Positions 9,466-19,354 are shown, counted from the first letter of the stretch. The stretch is DNA of 32,514 bases from Oscillospiraceae bacterium (GCA_015068565.1 SVKG01000005.1:1-32514); one strand, 5' to 3'. Notes: a model not told the origin generated them from the sequence alone. Translations and numbers: made by a program.

Positions 9466-10434
9466 ATGCAGATAGGCAACGTATCTTTGAAGAACAATAT
9501 ATTTCTGGCGCCTATGGCGGGAGTGACGGATCTTGCGTTTCGCAGGATGTGTGTCCGCTATGGTGCCGGGCTTGTTTACAGCGAGATGGTAAGCGCCAAG
9601 GCTCTTCATTATAATGATAAAAAAACAATGGGTATTTTAAAGACCTGTGAGGAAGAAACTCCTCTGGCGGTGCAGATTTTCGGCAGTGACCCTGATATCA
9701 TGGCGGATAACGCCCATAAGGCATTGTCTACGGGCGGAAAGATTTTAGATATCAATATGGGCTGCCCCGCTCCTAAAATAGTAAATAACGGTGACGGCAG
9801 CGCACTGATGAAAAATCCGGAACTTATAAGACGGATTGTTACTGCTGTTGTGTCTAAGGTGTCTGTCCCCGTAACCTGTAAAATCCGCAGCGGTTTTGAT
9901 AATGTAAATGCCGTTGAGATAGCAAAAATAATTGAAGACAGTGGTGCTTGTGCTATTGCAGTTCACCCCCGTACCCGGGGTATGTATTACAGCGGCAGGG
10001 CAGACTGGGATATTATAAAGCGGATTAAAGAATCCGTATCAATCCCCGTTATCGGCAACGGCGATATATTCTGTGCCGAAGACGCTCTGTCAATGGTGGA
10101 TTATACCGGTTGTGATGCGGTAATGGTAGGCAGAGGCGCACAGGGTAATCCTTTTATATTCAGACAGATTTGCGAACTTTTCGAAACGGGCAAAACCACC
10201 TGGACTCCCGATATTGACGAAAAGATTGCAGTTATTAAAAGACACTTAACGGAACTGGCGGAGGATAAGGGCACACATATAGCGGTGCTGGAAGCGCGTA
10301 AACATGTGGCATGGTACACCCGCGGTATGCCCGACAGCAGTGCAATCAGGCAAAAAGTCAATACCTCAGGCAGTATGGAAGAACTTATGGATATAATAGA
10401 AAATCAGATAGGAAAAAGAAATACAAATTTTTGA
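9466..10434 (+). CDS. dusB: tRNA-dihydrouridine synthase
   Basis: LAPMAGVTDLAFRRMCVRYGAGLVYSEMVSAKAL, DINMGCPAPKIV, KIRSGFD, AVHPRTRGMYYSGRADW. Start ATG 9466. Confidence 0.94.
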   Translation: MQIGNVSLKNNIFLAPMAGVTDLAFRRMCVRYGAGLVYSEMVSAKALHYNDKKTMGILKTCEEETPLAVQIFGSDPDIMADNAHKALSTGGKILDINMGCPAPKIVNNGDGSALMKNPELIRRIVTAVVSKVSVPVTCKIRSGFDNVNAVEIAKIIEDSGACAIAVHPRTRGMYYSGRADWDIIKRIKESVSIPVIGNGDIFCAEDALSMVDYTGCDAVMVGRGAQGNPFIFRQICELFETGKTTWTPDIDEKIAVIKRHLTELAEDKGTHIAVLEARKHVAWYTRGMPDSSAIRQKVNTSGSMEELMDIIENQIGKRNTNF

Positions 10435-10443
10435 AAAAAAGTA

Positions 10444-10472
10444 TTTACAAGCAAGAAACAGTGTGATATAAT
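10444..10472 (+). promoter_or_regulatory. rpsO promoter
   Basis: -35 TTTACA (10444-10449), 17-bp spacer, -10 TATAAT (10467-10472). Confidence 0.75.
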
Positions 10473-10559
10473 CTAACGGTAAGCCTATTGCAAGGTTTTT
10501 GGAATCTCCAACCTCTTGCTTTGCATACGGCGTTTATTAAAATTACGGAGGTAATAAAA

Positions 10560-10823
10560 ATGTTGAAAGAAACAAAACAGGCGATTATCAAAGAATACGC
10601 CACACACGAAGGTGACACCGGTTCTCCCGAGGTACAGATTGCGCTTCTGACATACCGTATCAATCACCTGACAGAGCACCTTAAAAACAACAATAAAGAC
10701 CATCATTCAAGAAGAGGTCTTTTAATGATGGTTGGTCAGAGAAGAGGTTTGCTCAACTACCTTACAAAGGTTGATATTGAGAGATACCGTTCTATTATCA
10801 AAAGACTCAACATCAGAAAATAG
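10560..10823 (+). CDS. rpsO: 30S ribosomal protein S15
   Basis: [42 protein letters not shown]...[24 protein letters not shown] 10560 follows ACGGAGG. Confidence 0.98.
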   Translation: MLKETKQAIIKEYATHEGDTGSPEVQIALLTYRINHLTEHLKNNNKDHHSRRGLLMMVGQRRGLLNYLTKVDIERYRSIIKRLNIRK

Positions 10824-10832
10824 TTTGTTGTT

Positions 10833-10866
10833 CGGGCAAAGGTGGACATCACTCCATTTTTGCCCG
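10833..10866 (+). other. stem-loop immediately after rpsO (terminator-like, no U-tract)
   Basis: CGGGCAAA + GGTGGA pairs with TCCATT + TTTGCCCG (two G-U pairs), 6-nt loop 10847-10852; followed by TTTAAACT. Confidence 0.7.
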
Positions 10867-10896
10867 TTTAAACTATAAGGGCAATCCGGACGGGTA

Positions 10897-10954
10897 TTAG
10901 CAGTTAGACAGCAGTTTAAATATTATAAGGTTTAAGATGCTGTCTAAGTGCTAA
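10897..10954 (+). other. long hairpin in the pnp leader
   Basis: Left arm 10897-10920 (TTAGCAGTTAGACAGCAGTTTAAA) pairs with right arm 10931-10954 (TTTAAGATGCTGTCTAAGTGCTAA): 24-bp stem with two mismatches and one wobble, 10-nt loop. Confidence 0.8.
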
Positions 10955-11000
10955 ACTCACAAGGATGTCCTGTAATTTGTTAAAAACAGGAGGATAAAAA

Positions 11001-13085
11001 ATGCAGAAAAAATTTACTACCACTTTGGCAGGTCGTGAACTTACTATTGAAACAGGTGAACTTGCACAACTTTCAAACGGTTCCGTACTTGTACGTTATG
11101 GCGACACAGTTGTTATGGCAAACGTTACCGCTTCTAAGAAACCCCGTGACGGCGTGGATTTCTTTCCTTTGAGCGTTGACTATGAAGAAAAATTGTATTC
11201 AGTAGGTAAAATCCCCGGCGGATTTTTGCGTCGTGAGGGTAAACCCACTGATAAGGCGATTCTCACATCGCGTGTAATTGACAGACCTATCCGTCCCTTG
11301 TTCCCCAAGGATTACCGCAACGATGTAAGTATCGTTACCACCGTTATGAGTGTGGATATTGATAACTCACCCGAGATTGCGGCGATGATTGGTGCATCAG
11401 CAGCCCTTTCAATTTCCGATATTCCTTTTGCAGGACCTATCGGCGGTGTATCGGTAGGTTTGGTTGACGGCGAGTTTGTTATTAACCCCAACCTCGAACA
11501 GAGAGGCAAGAGCCTTATGCAACTCACCGTTGCAGGTACTAAGGAAAAGGTTGTTATGATTGAAGCCGGTGCTTGTGAGGTTAAAGAGGATGTAATGTAC
11601 GATGCAATCGTATACGCTCATGGCGAGATTAAAAAGATATGCGAGTTCTTGCAGTCAATTGCTGACGAAATCGGCAAACCCAAGCATGAGTATATCTCTG
11701 CTGATATTAACCACGACCATTATGATGCTGTTAAATCTTATGCATACGACAAAGTTTGCGAGGCTATTGATACAAATGACAAAACAGTAAGAGATGCCAA
11801 TATGGCAGTTGTTACTGACGATGTTGTTGCCCACTTTGCAGAGGAGATTCCGGAACTGGAAGCAGAAATCGGCGAAATCCTTTACAAATTGCAGAAAGAG
11901 ATTGTAAGAAAGTGGCTTATCAAAGACCACAGACGTGTAGACGGCAGAGGCATTTTGGAAATCCGTCCTTTGAGTTCGAGAGTAGGAATACTCCCCAGAG
12001 TACACGGCTCCGGCCTGTTTTCAAGAGGACAGACTCAGGTTCTCACTGTTGCAACTCTCGGTGCACTCCGTGACGAGCAACTTCTTGACGGTATTGACGA
12101 ATGTGAGTCAAAACGCTATATGCACCACTATAACTTCCCCTCATACAGTGTAGGCGAAACAAAGCCTTCAAGAGGCCCCGGCAGACGTGAAATCGGTCAC
12201 GGTGCACTTGCTGAACGCGCTCTTGAACCTGTAATTCCTTCAAAGGAAGAGTTCCCCTATGCAATCCGTCTTGTTTCTGAGGTTCTCTCATCAAACGGTT
12301 CTACTTCACAGGGTAGTGTCTGCGGTTCAACACTTGCACTTATGGATGCAGGTGTACCGATTAAGGCTCCCGTTGCAGGTATTTCATGCGGTCTTGTAAC
12401 AGACGGAGACGATTACCTTACTATGGTTGATATTCAGGGTCTTGAAGATTTCTACGGTGATATGGACTTCAAAGTTGCCGGTACCAAAGAGGGTATCACA
12501 GCCATCCAGATGGATATTAAGATTGACGGTCTCACTTACGAAATCATCAAACAGGCGCTTGAACAGACAAGAGATGCACGTTATCATATAATTGACAATG
12601 TACTCTTAAAGGCAATAGATGCCCCCAGAGCAGAACTTTCACCCTATGCTCCCAAGATTGTTACAATGCAGATTCATCCCGATAAAATCCGCGAAGTTAT
12701 CGGTACAGGCGGTAAAGTTATTCAGAAGATTATCGCAGATACCGGAGTACAGATTGATATTGAAGATGACGGAAGTGTGTTCATTCTCTCTCCCGATTCA
12801 GCAGCAGCGGATAAAGCGGTTAAAATCATCGAGGGTATTGTGGCAGAGCCCGAGATTGGCAAGGTTTACTTCGGTAAGGTTATGCGCATAATGGATTTCG
12901 GTGCTTTTGTAGAATTCCTCCCCGGTAAAGAGGGACTGGTGCACATATCCAAACTCGATAATAAGCGTGTAGAAAAAGTAGAAGACGTTGTAAGTGTCGG
13001 CGATGAGATAATCGTTAAACTTATAGAAATTGATAAAATGGGCAGAATCAATCTTTCAAGAAAAGACGCTCTCCCCACAGAATAA
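11001..13085 (+). CDS. pnp: polyribonucleotide nucleotidyltransferase (PNPase)
   Basis: Two RNase PH domains, KH domain ([36 protein letters not shown]), S1 domain ([33 protein letters not shown]). Confidence 0.98.
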   Translation: MQKKFTTTLAGRELTIETGELAQLSNGSVLVRYGDTVVMANVTASKKPRDGVDFFPLSVDYEEKLYSVGKIPGGFLRREGKPTDKAILTSRVIDRPIRPLFPKDYRNDVSIVTTVMSVDIDNSPEIAAMIGASAALSISDIPFAGPIGGVSVGLVDGEFVINPNLEQRGKSLMQLTVAGTKEKVVMIEAGACEVKEDVMYDAIVYAHGEIKKICEFLQSIADEIGKPKHEYISADINHDHYDAVKSYAYDKVCEAIDTNDKTVRDANMAVVTDDVVAHFAEEIPELEAEIGEILYKLQKEIVRKWLIKDHRRVDGRGILEIRPLSSRVGILPRVHGSGLFSRGQTQVLTVATLGALRDEQLLDGIDECESKRYMHHYNFPSYSVGETKPSRGPGRREIGHGALAERALEPVIPSKEEFPYAIRLVSEVLSSNGSTSQGSVCGSTLALMDAGVPIKAPVAGISCGLVTDGDDYLTMVDIQGLEDFYGDMDFKVAGTKEGITAIQMDIKIDGLTYEIIKQALEQTRDARYHIIDNVLLKAIDAPRAELSPYAPKIVTMQIHPDKIREVIGTGGKVIQKIIADTGVQIDIEDDGSVFILSPDSAAADKAVKIIEGIVAEPEIGKVYFGKVMRIMDFGAFVEFLPGKEGLVHISKLDNKRVEKVEDVVSVGDEIIVKLIEIDKMGRINLSRKDALPTE

Positions 13086-13097
13086 TAAACCTTGACA

Positions 13098-13119
13098 GAC
13101 GTGGACGAAAGTCCACGTC
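13098..13119 (+). other. GAAA-tetraloop hairpin after pnp
   Basis: GACGTGGAC-GAAA-GTCCACGTC: perfect 9-bp stem capped by a GNRA tetraloop; no U-tract. Confidence 0.85.
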
Positions 13120-13160
13120 GTGTTGACTTAAAGAGTTTTATGTGAACAGGAGGTATACTG

Positions 13161-14321
13161 ATGAACGGCAATCCGGATATTGAAAAGAGAAAGCAAAAAC
13201 GCAAAAGACGTAAAAACATCATCCTTGCTGTTGTGATATTTGCCCTGATTGTTTCCACATCCTGCACACTGTATATGAATATTGATAACCCACTTTTGCA
13301 TAATGTGTTTTCAGGCTTTGGCCTTGATATTATGACCGACGGCAACACTGTTGATTTTGATAAAACAGAAAAGTATGCCATAGCAGGTTGTGATGGTGAT
13401 GCCATTATATCAAGGAGTAACCAGACATTGTGCCTTGACAGTAATATGAATGTGTTGTGGTCTATGGATGATAACAACACTTTCCCTGTTGTAAAATCAA
13501 AGGACAAATACGCCATTAAGTATAATTTCGACGGAGAAAATGCATATATTATAAAGAACGGAAAAACTGTTGAACTGCTCACCGGTAACCCTGTAATAGG
13601 CGGCACTGTAAACGAAAACGGGTATAGCGCAGTTATAACGCGGGAAAAAGGATACAAATCCCAGGTAATCGTTTTCTCTGATGAGGGCGAGGTTTTGTAT
13701 AAGTGGCACAGTGCCGACAGTTACATAACCGATGTAACTATCTCTCCCGATAACCGTACTCTTGCGGTGGCAGCAATAGATTTTTCGACCAACACCACCT
13801 CGGGTGAACTTATGTTTTTTAATTTTTATCAGGAAAAGCCCTATGCAGGTAAGATTCTTGAAAACAATATGGTGCTTCAATTGGAGTTTACAGACAAAAA
13901 TTCTCTTCTTGTAGTAGGCGATTCTGCGGCGATAGTTTATAATGCAACAGGTGAGGCAAAGGCAGAATATGCATACGACGGCAAAAAACTTTTCAACTAT
14001 GATATAGGTCCTGACGGAAGTCTTGTACTTGCCGTAAGTGACAGCGACTCCGTAATGACCGGCACACAGATAAAGATTCTCAGCAAAAAACTTAAAGAAA
14101 AAGGAACATACAGTTCCGGCGGTTCCGTAACAAGTATAGATGCGGCAGACGGCTCTGTGCTTTTGGTTTCTGACAGAACCCTGTCGGTTATAAGCATCCG
14201 CGGTAATGAAATTAAAAAACTCGATATCAATAAAGATGTTAAAGATGCCATCCTTTTCGGCAACGGTAAGGATGCCCTTATTACTGCGGGTAGTATGGCA
14301 GAGATAGTAAACTTAAAATAA
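13161..14321 (+). CDS. membrane-anchored beta-propeller-like protein (DUF5711-type)
   Basis: Basic N-terminus + TM, then repeated beta-strand blades (e.g. AVITREKGYKSQVIVFSDEGEVLYKWHSADSYITDVTISPDNRTLAVAAID). GGAGG upstream. Confidence 0.7.
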   Translation: MNGNPDIEKRKQKRKRRKNIILAVVIFALIVSTSCTLYMNIDNPLLHNVFSGFGLDIMTDGNTVDFDKTEKYAIAGCDGDAIISRSNQTLCLDSNMNVLWSMDDNNTFPVVKSKDKYAIKYNFDGENAYIIKNGKTVELLTGNPVIGGTVNENGYSAVITREKGYKSQVIVFSDEGEVLYKWHSADSYITDVTISPDNRTLAVAAIDFSTNTTSGELMFFNFYQEKPYAGKILENNMVLQLEFTDKNSLLVVGDSAAIVYNATGEAKAEYAYDGKKLFNYDIGPDGSLVLAVSDSDSVMTGTQIKILSKKLKEKGTYSSGGSVTSIDAADGSVLLVSDRTLSVISIRGNEIKKLDINKDVKDAILFGNGKDALITAGSMAEIVNLK

Positions 14322-14344
14322 TTTTTGGAAGAGGAGGACAAAAT

Positions 14345-14968
14345 ATGATTCTCGATATTGTATTTGCGGCAATAATGATATTCAGCATAGTATGGGGCTT
14401 TAAAAAAGGGCTTGTCCGTTCAGTATGTAATGTGTTCTCCTTTATTCTGTCGGTTATAGTTGCATTTTTGCTTTACAGTCCCATAACCGAATTTATAACA
14501 GCATCACCCCTGGGTGTTTTTATATCGGATAAAATCACCGGCTCAGTAAAGATGCCTCAGGTTGATTTGTCCACAGTACCTGAGTTTTTGCACAAACCCT
14601 TTGAAGCGGTTTTGGGTACAACGAGCGAAACAGTGAGCATTCTTACAGGTGATTTTGCCAGGGTTATTATCGGTATAATATCGGTTATAATAACTATAAT
14701 TGCAGTTAAACTGCTCATTTCACTTGTGTTCAAACTCTTTAACGTGTTTGCCAAACTCCCTGTTATAAAGCAGTTTAACGGTGTCTTAGGCGGAGCGTTC
14801 GGCGTTGTAAGCGGATATTTCTGGGTGTGTATATTGGCGATTGCAGTAACATACATAAGCGTTATCCCCAATGCGGAATTTGTAAAGAATTTGGCGGAAG
14901 GCTCAAAAATAGCGGCTTTTATAGGTGAAAACAATTTCATCCTGGAATTTATTTCGGGCGCAAAATAA
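14345..14968 (+). CDS. CvpA family membrane protein
   Basis: Four TM helices; ILDIVFAAIMIFSIVWGFKKGLVRSVCNVFSFILSVIVAFLLY N-terminus. Confidence 0.8.
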   Translation: MILDIVFAAIMIFSIVWGFKKGLVRSVCNVFSFILSVIVAFLLYSPITEFITASPLGVFISDKITGSVKMPQVDLSTVPEFLHKPFEAVLGTTSETVSILTGDFARVIIGIISVIITIIAVKLLISLVFKLFNVFAKLPVIKQFNGVLGGAFGVVSGYFWVCILAIAVTYISVIPNAEFVKNLAEGSKIAAFIGENNFILEFISGAK

Positions 14969-14992
14969 TCTTTTCGGAAGCAGGTGATACAA

Positions 14993-15931
14993 ATGATGGA
15001 ATTCTATAAAACAACAGAGGGAATCATTAAATCAACAGAAAAGATAGAAAAACATTGCTGGATAAATATGGTCAATCCTGATATGGACGAAGTTGAATAT
15101 ATATCATCAACCCTTGGTGTGGAGCGGGACTTTTTGTGCGCCGCCCTTGACGAGGAGGAGAGTTCCCGTGTGGAGGTTGAAGACAGCAATCATATCCTGA
15201 TGATAATAGATATTCCTATTGCCACCGAGTCCGATGGTGCCGTGATGTATTCGACTATGCCTCTTGGAATAATTATTACAGAAGATAATATCATCACTGT
15301 ATGCCTTAAAGAAAATTCAGTAATTTCGGAGTTTGAAAGCGGCAGAGTCAGAGGCGTATTTACCAATTACAAGGCCCGGTTCATTCTTCAAATTCTCTAT
15401 CGTATATCTGTAAGGTTTTTGCAGTATCTTAAACAGATAGACAAAATCACAAAAGAAGTTGAAAGACAACTCCATAAATCCATGAAAAATCAGGAACTTA
15501 TTCAGTTTCTTGATCTTGAAAAGAGCCTTGTTTACTTTTCCACATCTTTAAAGGCTAATGAGGCGACTATCAAAAAACTCTCCCGAGGCAGACTGATAAA
15601 ACTTTATGAAGAGGACGAGGATCTGCTGGAAGACGTACTTATAGAAGTAAGTCAGGCGATTGAGATGTGTAATATCTATTCGTCAATTTTGTCTGGAACA
15701 ATGGATGCCTTTGCATCTATCATCTCCAATAACCTGAATATAGTTATGAAATACCTTGCATCAATTACAATCATAATGGCAGTCCCCACGATGATTGCGT
15801 CGTTTTACGGTATGAATGTTGGCTCAATACCCCTTGCAACAGTGCCGTATGCGTTTTGGGCAGTGGTGCTTATAGCGGCGGTTGCCACTATTTTGTCTGC
15901 TGTTGTGCTCAGAAAGAATAAGATGCTGTAA
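14993..15931 (+). CDS. corA: CorA family magnesium/divalent cation transporter
   Basis: C-terminal two-TM architecture with YGMN motif (IASFYGMNVGSIPLA). Confidence 0.92.
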   Translation: MMEFYKTTEGIIKSTEKIEKHCWINMVNPDMDEVEYISSTLGVERDFLCAALDEEESSRVEVEDSNHILMIIDIPIATESDGAVMYSTMPLGIIITEDNIITVCLKENSVISEFESGRVRGVFTNYKARFILQILYRISVRFLQYLKQIDKITKEVERQLHKSMKNQELIQFLDLEKSLVYFSTSLKANEATIKKLSRGRLIKLYEEDEDLLEDVLIEVSQAIEMCNIYSSILSGTMDAFASIISNNLNIVMKYLASITIIMAVPTMIASFYGMNVGSIPLATVPYAFWAVVLIAAVATILSAVVLRKNKML

Positions 15932-15935
15932 CCAC

Positions 15936-15964
15936 TTGTATTTTGCAATAACTTGTGTTACAAT
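15936..15964 (+). promoter_or_regulatory. candidate promoter upstream of IreB gene
   Basis: TTGTAT (15936-15941), 17 bp, TACAAT (15959-15964). Confidence 0.5.
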
Positions 15965-16009
15965 CATATATATTGATAAAATTACAGTTTAAAAAAGGCG
16001 GTGCATAAT

Positions 16010-16261
16010 ATGGATAACAATAATACTATGCAGTTCAAGGTAGAAGCGGAAGAAAAAAACCATGTAAGAGAGATACTCAAAATAGTTTATGAGGCTTTAA
16101 AGATAAAAGGCTATAACCCCATAAATCAGATTGTAGGATATATTATGTCCGGCGATCCCACCTATATAACGGGCTATAACGGGGCCAGAAGTCTTATCGG
16201 CCGTCTTGAACGGGACGAAATAACAGAAGAGATTGTTACCGAGTATCTCAAAAATTTATAA
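16010..16261 (+). CDS. IreB family regulatory phosphoprotein (UPF0297/DUF965)
   Basis: [65 protein letters not shown] is highly characteristic. ATG 16010. Confidence 0.93.
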   Translation: MDNNNTMQFKVEAEEKNHVREILKIVYEALKIKGYNPINQIVGYIMSGDPTYITGYNGARSLIGRLERDEITEEIVTEYLKNL

Positions 16262-16265
16262 AATT

Positions 16266-16298
16266 AAAAAAGACAGTTCATTTTGAACTGTCTTTTTT
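16266..16298. terminator. bidirectional terminator between convergent genes
   Basis: AAAAAAGACAGTTCA-TTT-TGAACTGTCTTTTTT: perfect 15-bp inverted repeat. Confidence 0.93.
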
Positions 16299-16538
16299 GT
16301 TTGCCAAATCAAACTTCTGTTGCCTCGTAAGTTTTTTGATAGCGGCTTCTCTTTTCAGGGCATCGGATTTACAATCAAATTCCTCATAATAAAACAATTT
16401 AACCGGCAACCTGCTCCTTGTGTATTTGGCACCTTTGCCCTCGTTGTGAGTTTTGAGCCTTTTTTCAAGGTCTGTGGTCCAGCCGGTATAGAGGCTCCCG
16501 TCTGCGCAAAGCAGAATATATACAAAATGCCCTGTCAT
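16278..16538 (-). CDS. GIY-YIG nuclease superfamily protein (UPF0213-like)
   Basis: [54 protein letters not shown] overlap with nagA stop. Confidence 0.92.
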   Translation of the reverse strand: MTGHFVYILLCADGSLYTGWTTDLEKRLKTHNEGKGAKYTRSRLPVKLFYYEEFDCKSDALKREAAIKKLTRQQKFDLANKKDSSK

Positions 16539-17641
16539 ACCACTTTTATAAGGTCAAAATCCTCGGACAAAAGCAGAACATCTGCGGCTTTGCCGGGAGT
16601 AATTGAGCCGTAATTGTCAAACACGCCTATACTTTTGGCGGGGTTCGCAGTTGCCGCTTTAACAGCACTCTCCGGTGAAATCCCAAAGGATATCGCGCGT
16701 TTCATACACTCAAAAAGATTGGTGGATGATCCTGCCAATGTACCGTCAGCAAGGGTAACCACGCCGTCTTTTGCGTATGTAGTCAGTCCCCCCAGAGAGT
16801 ATTCCCCGTCTTCCATACCGGTAGCCATTATGGAATCGCTTACAAGAACTATCCTGTCATCGCCAAACATCTCAAAAGTTGCCCGTATAACACTTGGATG
16901 AATGTGAAATCCGTCGGCTATAAGTTCGGCAAAACAGTGTTTGCAATCCCGCGCAGCACCGATTACACCGGGGGCACGGTGAGTAAAGGGCGGCATAGCA
17001 TTATAGAGATGTGTCACATGGTTGGCACCTGCCTCAAAAGCCTTTGCGGCAGTGTCGTAGTCTGCCATGGTATGTCCGATTGAGATGTTTACTTCACCAT
17101 AAGCCTTTTGTATAAACTCCATAGCACCTTCTACATCGGGCGCAACTGTAATAAGTTTTATAAGATTTCCCGCTGCCTCGTTAAGGGCCTTGAACAAATC
17201 ATAATCAGGTGTGCGCACATACTCTTCGTTTTGCGCACCTTTTTTTGATTTCTCAATAAAAGGGCCCTCCATATTTATTCCGATTATTTCGGCGTATTCT
17301 TTGCCGTTGTCGCGGAGTTTTCCGGCGGTTTCAAAAGCAGTTTTTATGTTTTCGACGGATACAGTCATTGATGTCGGACAGAATCTTGTGATGCCGCACC
17401 GTCTTTGGTATGCGGCGATTTGCTTTAATCCCTCCACATCGCCGTCGCAGAAATCGTGACCAAAAGCGCCGTGAGTGTGCACATCAATAAGACCGGGTAT
17501 AACAATAAGCCCGGTGGCGTCAATAACAGTCTTGTCAGTAACATAAGATTCATCTGCCACAAATTTTCCGTCTTCTATAAAAACATCAGTTTCTTCAAAA
17601 CGAAAATTGTCAGTAAAAACCTTGCCGCCTTTGATAATCAT
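16535..17641 (-). CDS. nagA: N-acetylglucosamine-6-phosphate deacetylase
   Basis: [42 protein letters not shown]-like [29 protein letters not shown] motifs. Confidence 0.94.
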   Translation of the reverse strand: MIIKGGKVFTDNFRFEETDVFIEDGKFVADESYVTDKTVIDATGLIVIPGLIDVHTHGAFGHDFCDGDVEGLKQIAAYQRRCGITRFCPTSMTVSVENIKTAFETAGKLRDNGKEYAEIIGINMEGPFIEKSKKGAQNEEYVRTPDYDLFKALNEAAGNLIKLITVAPDVEGAMEFIQKAYGEVNISIGHTMADYDTAAKAFEAGANHVTHLYNAMPPFTHRAPGVIGAARDCKHCFAELIADGFHIHPSVIRATFEMFGDDRIVLVSDSIMATGMEDGEYSLGGLTTYAKDGVVTLADGTLAGSSTNLFECMKRAISFGISPESAVKAATANPAKSIGVFDNYGSITPGKAADVLLLSEDFDLIKVV

Positions 17642-17668
17642 TACAAAACTCCTTTGTTTACTGTCAGA

Positions 17669-18439
17669 TTACTTGTTTATAATTTTACCGAAAAGCCTGA
17701 GAGCATTGTTTCGCAATATATTCTCTTTGTCTTCTTCGGAAATAACTGCATATTCAATACGGCCTCTCTGGAAGCCTACGCCGTACAGATCGTTACCGAA
17801 AAGAATTTTGTCAGAACCGGCGTTTGCAACAGTGTATTCAATTATCTTGTTGTATGTACTTGCGCGGCCCGAAACGTCGGTATACACATTTCCGTGCTTT
17901 GCATTTTTAATAGCGTTTACATAAGAATCGCTGCTGTAAGTACCCAGATGCGCCATAATAAATGTAACTTCGGGATATTTGTCAGCAAATGGCAGAATGT
18001 AGTCAACCGCAGCATCGGGGTGTATAAGCACAATAGCGTTGTGCTTTGCGGCAAACTCAAATATCTTGTCGCCGTATTCGTCAAGAGTGTATTTGTGGTT
18101 GGAAGGATGAATTTTGATTCCTACGCATTTGTCGGATTTGAGCATCTCCTCCGCCTGTTTAAAAGTCCCTTCCGTACGGGGCTCTATCGTAACATAGAAA
18201 TACAAAAAGTCGTTTTCTTCGGCAAGTTTCCGTATGTAATCGTTTTCCTTTTCGACATCATCTTCAAAAGCCACCGCACAGAATGTAGTGCAGAAAACCT
18301 TGTCAACGAAAGCCGCCTTGTTGGTGGTTTCCACCCATTCAAGAGAATTGTCCTGCCGCACAGTTTCCAGAGAAGGGTTGCGGGAGTCAATGTTGTTGAT
18401 GTGGGTGTGGGTGTTGATTGCAAATATTTTCTTGTCCAT
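17669..18439 (-). CDS. amidohydrolase family metal-dependent hydrolase
   Basis: INTHTHIN, VGIKIHPSNHKYTL, VLIHPDAAVD, FIMAHLGTY, ILFGNDLYG: TIM-barrel amidohydrolase-2 pattern. Confidence 0.85.
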   Translation of the reverse strand: MDKKIFAINTHTHINNIDSRNPSLETVRQDNSLEWVETTNKAAFVDKVFCTTFCAVAFEDDVEKENDYIRKLAEENDFLYFYVTIEPRTEGTFKQAEEMLKSDKCVGIKIHPSNHKYTLDEYGDKIFEFAAKHNAIVLIHPDAAVDYILPFADKYPEVTFIMAHLGTYSSDSYVNAIKNAKHGNVYTDVSGRASTYNKIIEYTVANAGSDKILFGNDLYGVGFQRGRIEYAVISEEDKENILRNNALRLFGKIINK

Positions 18440-18508
18440 AATATATTACCTCCGTCAAGATAATTTTATCATATTACAGTATCTTTTTCAATAATCTCCA
18501 AATACCTG

Positions 18509-19318
18509 TCAAAAACAGTTTTCTCTGTATTTGCAGTATGCACAGAATCCGCTTTTCTTCTTTTCCGGATTCGAAAAGTCGTAGTCGGCAATCTCGCGGC
18601 AGGTCTGCGATATTCTTTCCAGTCCGTCCTCTGTGTAGTATCCGCTTTCAATCTGTGTGTTGATTTTCCGTATTATTTTAATTGCCATGCCGACTCTGTC
18701 AGCGGAAGTGTCGTTATCTTTAAGTTCTTTTATTATGTCGTTGTAGTGTTGAGGTATCCCTTTGCTGTCCCCGGCAGAAAACACCGGAAAATCGATATAC
18801 TCATAAACGAGCATACTCCTTGTTGTTGCCCGTTTGATGTCCTCAAACATATACGGGGAGTAGTGTATAAATTGGCACCCGTCTACGGTAAACACTTCTT
18901 TTTTGCCTCTTACAAATCTGTATCTTGCACCTCTTACGGTGCGGGATATGACGTCTGTAATATCCTCTGCCTTTTTAAACAGATTTTCTGCAACCCTGAC
19001 AGGCATTTTTCGGTCTTCCGGCGGATTTGACAGAAAGTATTCCCGTATATATTGATTTATAAAATCCATCAGATCCCACAGACACCGTGATGTCATTTTA
19101 AAATACACTTTATTGCCAAGGATGGCATCTTCGGCGAAAGCGTTAAATGCTTTGGCAAAAATCTGTGCTTCAATCATAAACTGCTTCTGCTCGTCTGTGA
19201 CAGGTTGATGTTCGTCGCCGATTACAGAATACGCATACATATTAGGACAAAGCCTGAACTTTGCCAGATCCGTTATGGTATATTGGTCCTTGGTAAACCT
19301 GTATTCTTTTGTAATCAT
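18509..19318 (-). CDS. protein with AddB/Cas4-type Cys arrangement (PD-(D/E)XK-fold-like), nuclease motifs not evident
   Basis: N-terminal ITDLAKFRLCPNMYAY and C-terminal GFCAYCKYRENCF (C-x2-C-x5-C) match the one-plus-three Cys layout of AddB/Cas4 4Fe-4S nucleases. Confidence 0.6.
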   Translation of the reverse strand: MITKEYRFTKDQYTITDLAKFRLCPNMYAYSVIGDEHQPVTDEQKQFMIEAQIFAKAFNAFAEDAILGNKVYFKMTSRCLWDLMDFINQYIREYFLSNPPEDRKMPVRVAENLFKKAEDITDVISRTVRGARYRFVRGKKEVFTVDGCQFIHYSPYMFEDIKRATTRSMLVYEYIDFPVFSAGDSKGIPQHYNDIIKELKDNDTSADRVGMAIKIIRKINTQIESGYYTEDGLERISQTCREIADYDFSNPEKKKSGFCAYCKYRENCF

Positions 19319-19354
19319 TGCTCATACCTCTCAAATACCGAACTCCAAAACAGA

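Noticed and set aside
12866-13657. 263-aa minus-strand ORF
   Set aside because: Spans antisense of the pnp end, the GAAA hairpin and the start of the next gene; no family signature.
17456-18463. 335-aa plus-strand ORF
   Set aside because: Antisense to nagA and the amidohydrolase, both with conserved catalytic motifs; composition typical of a reverse-frame ORF.
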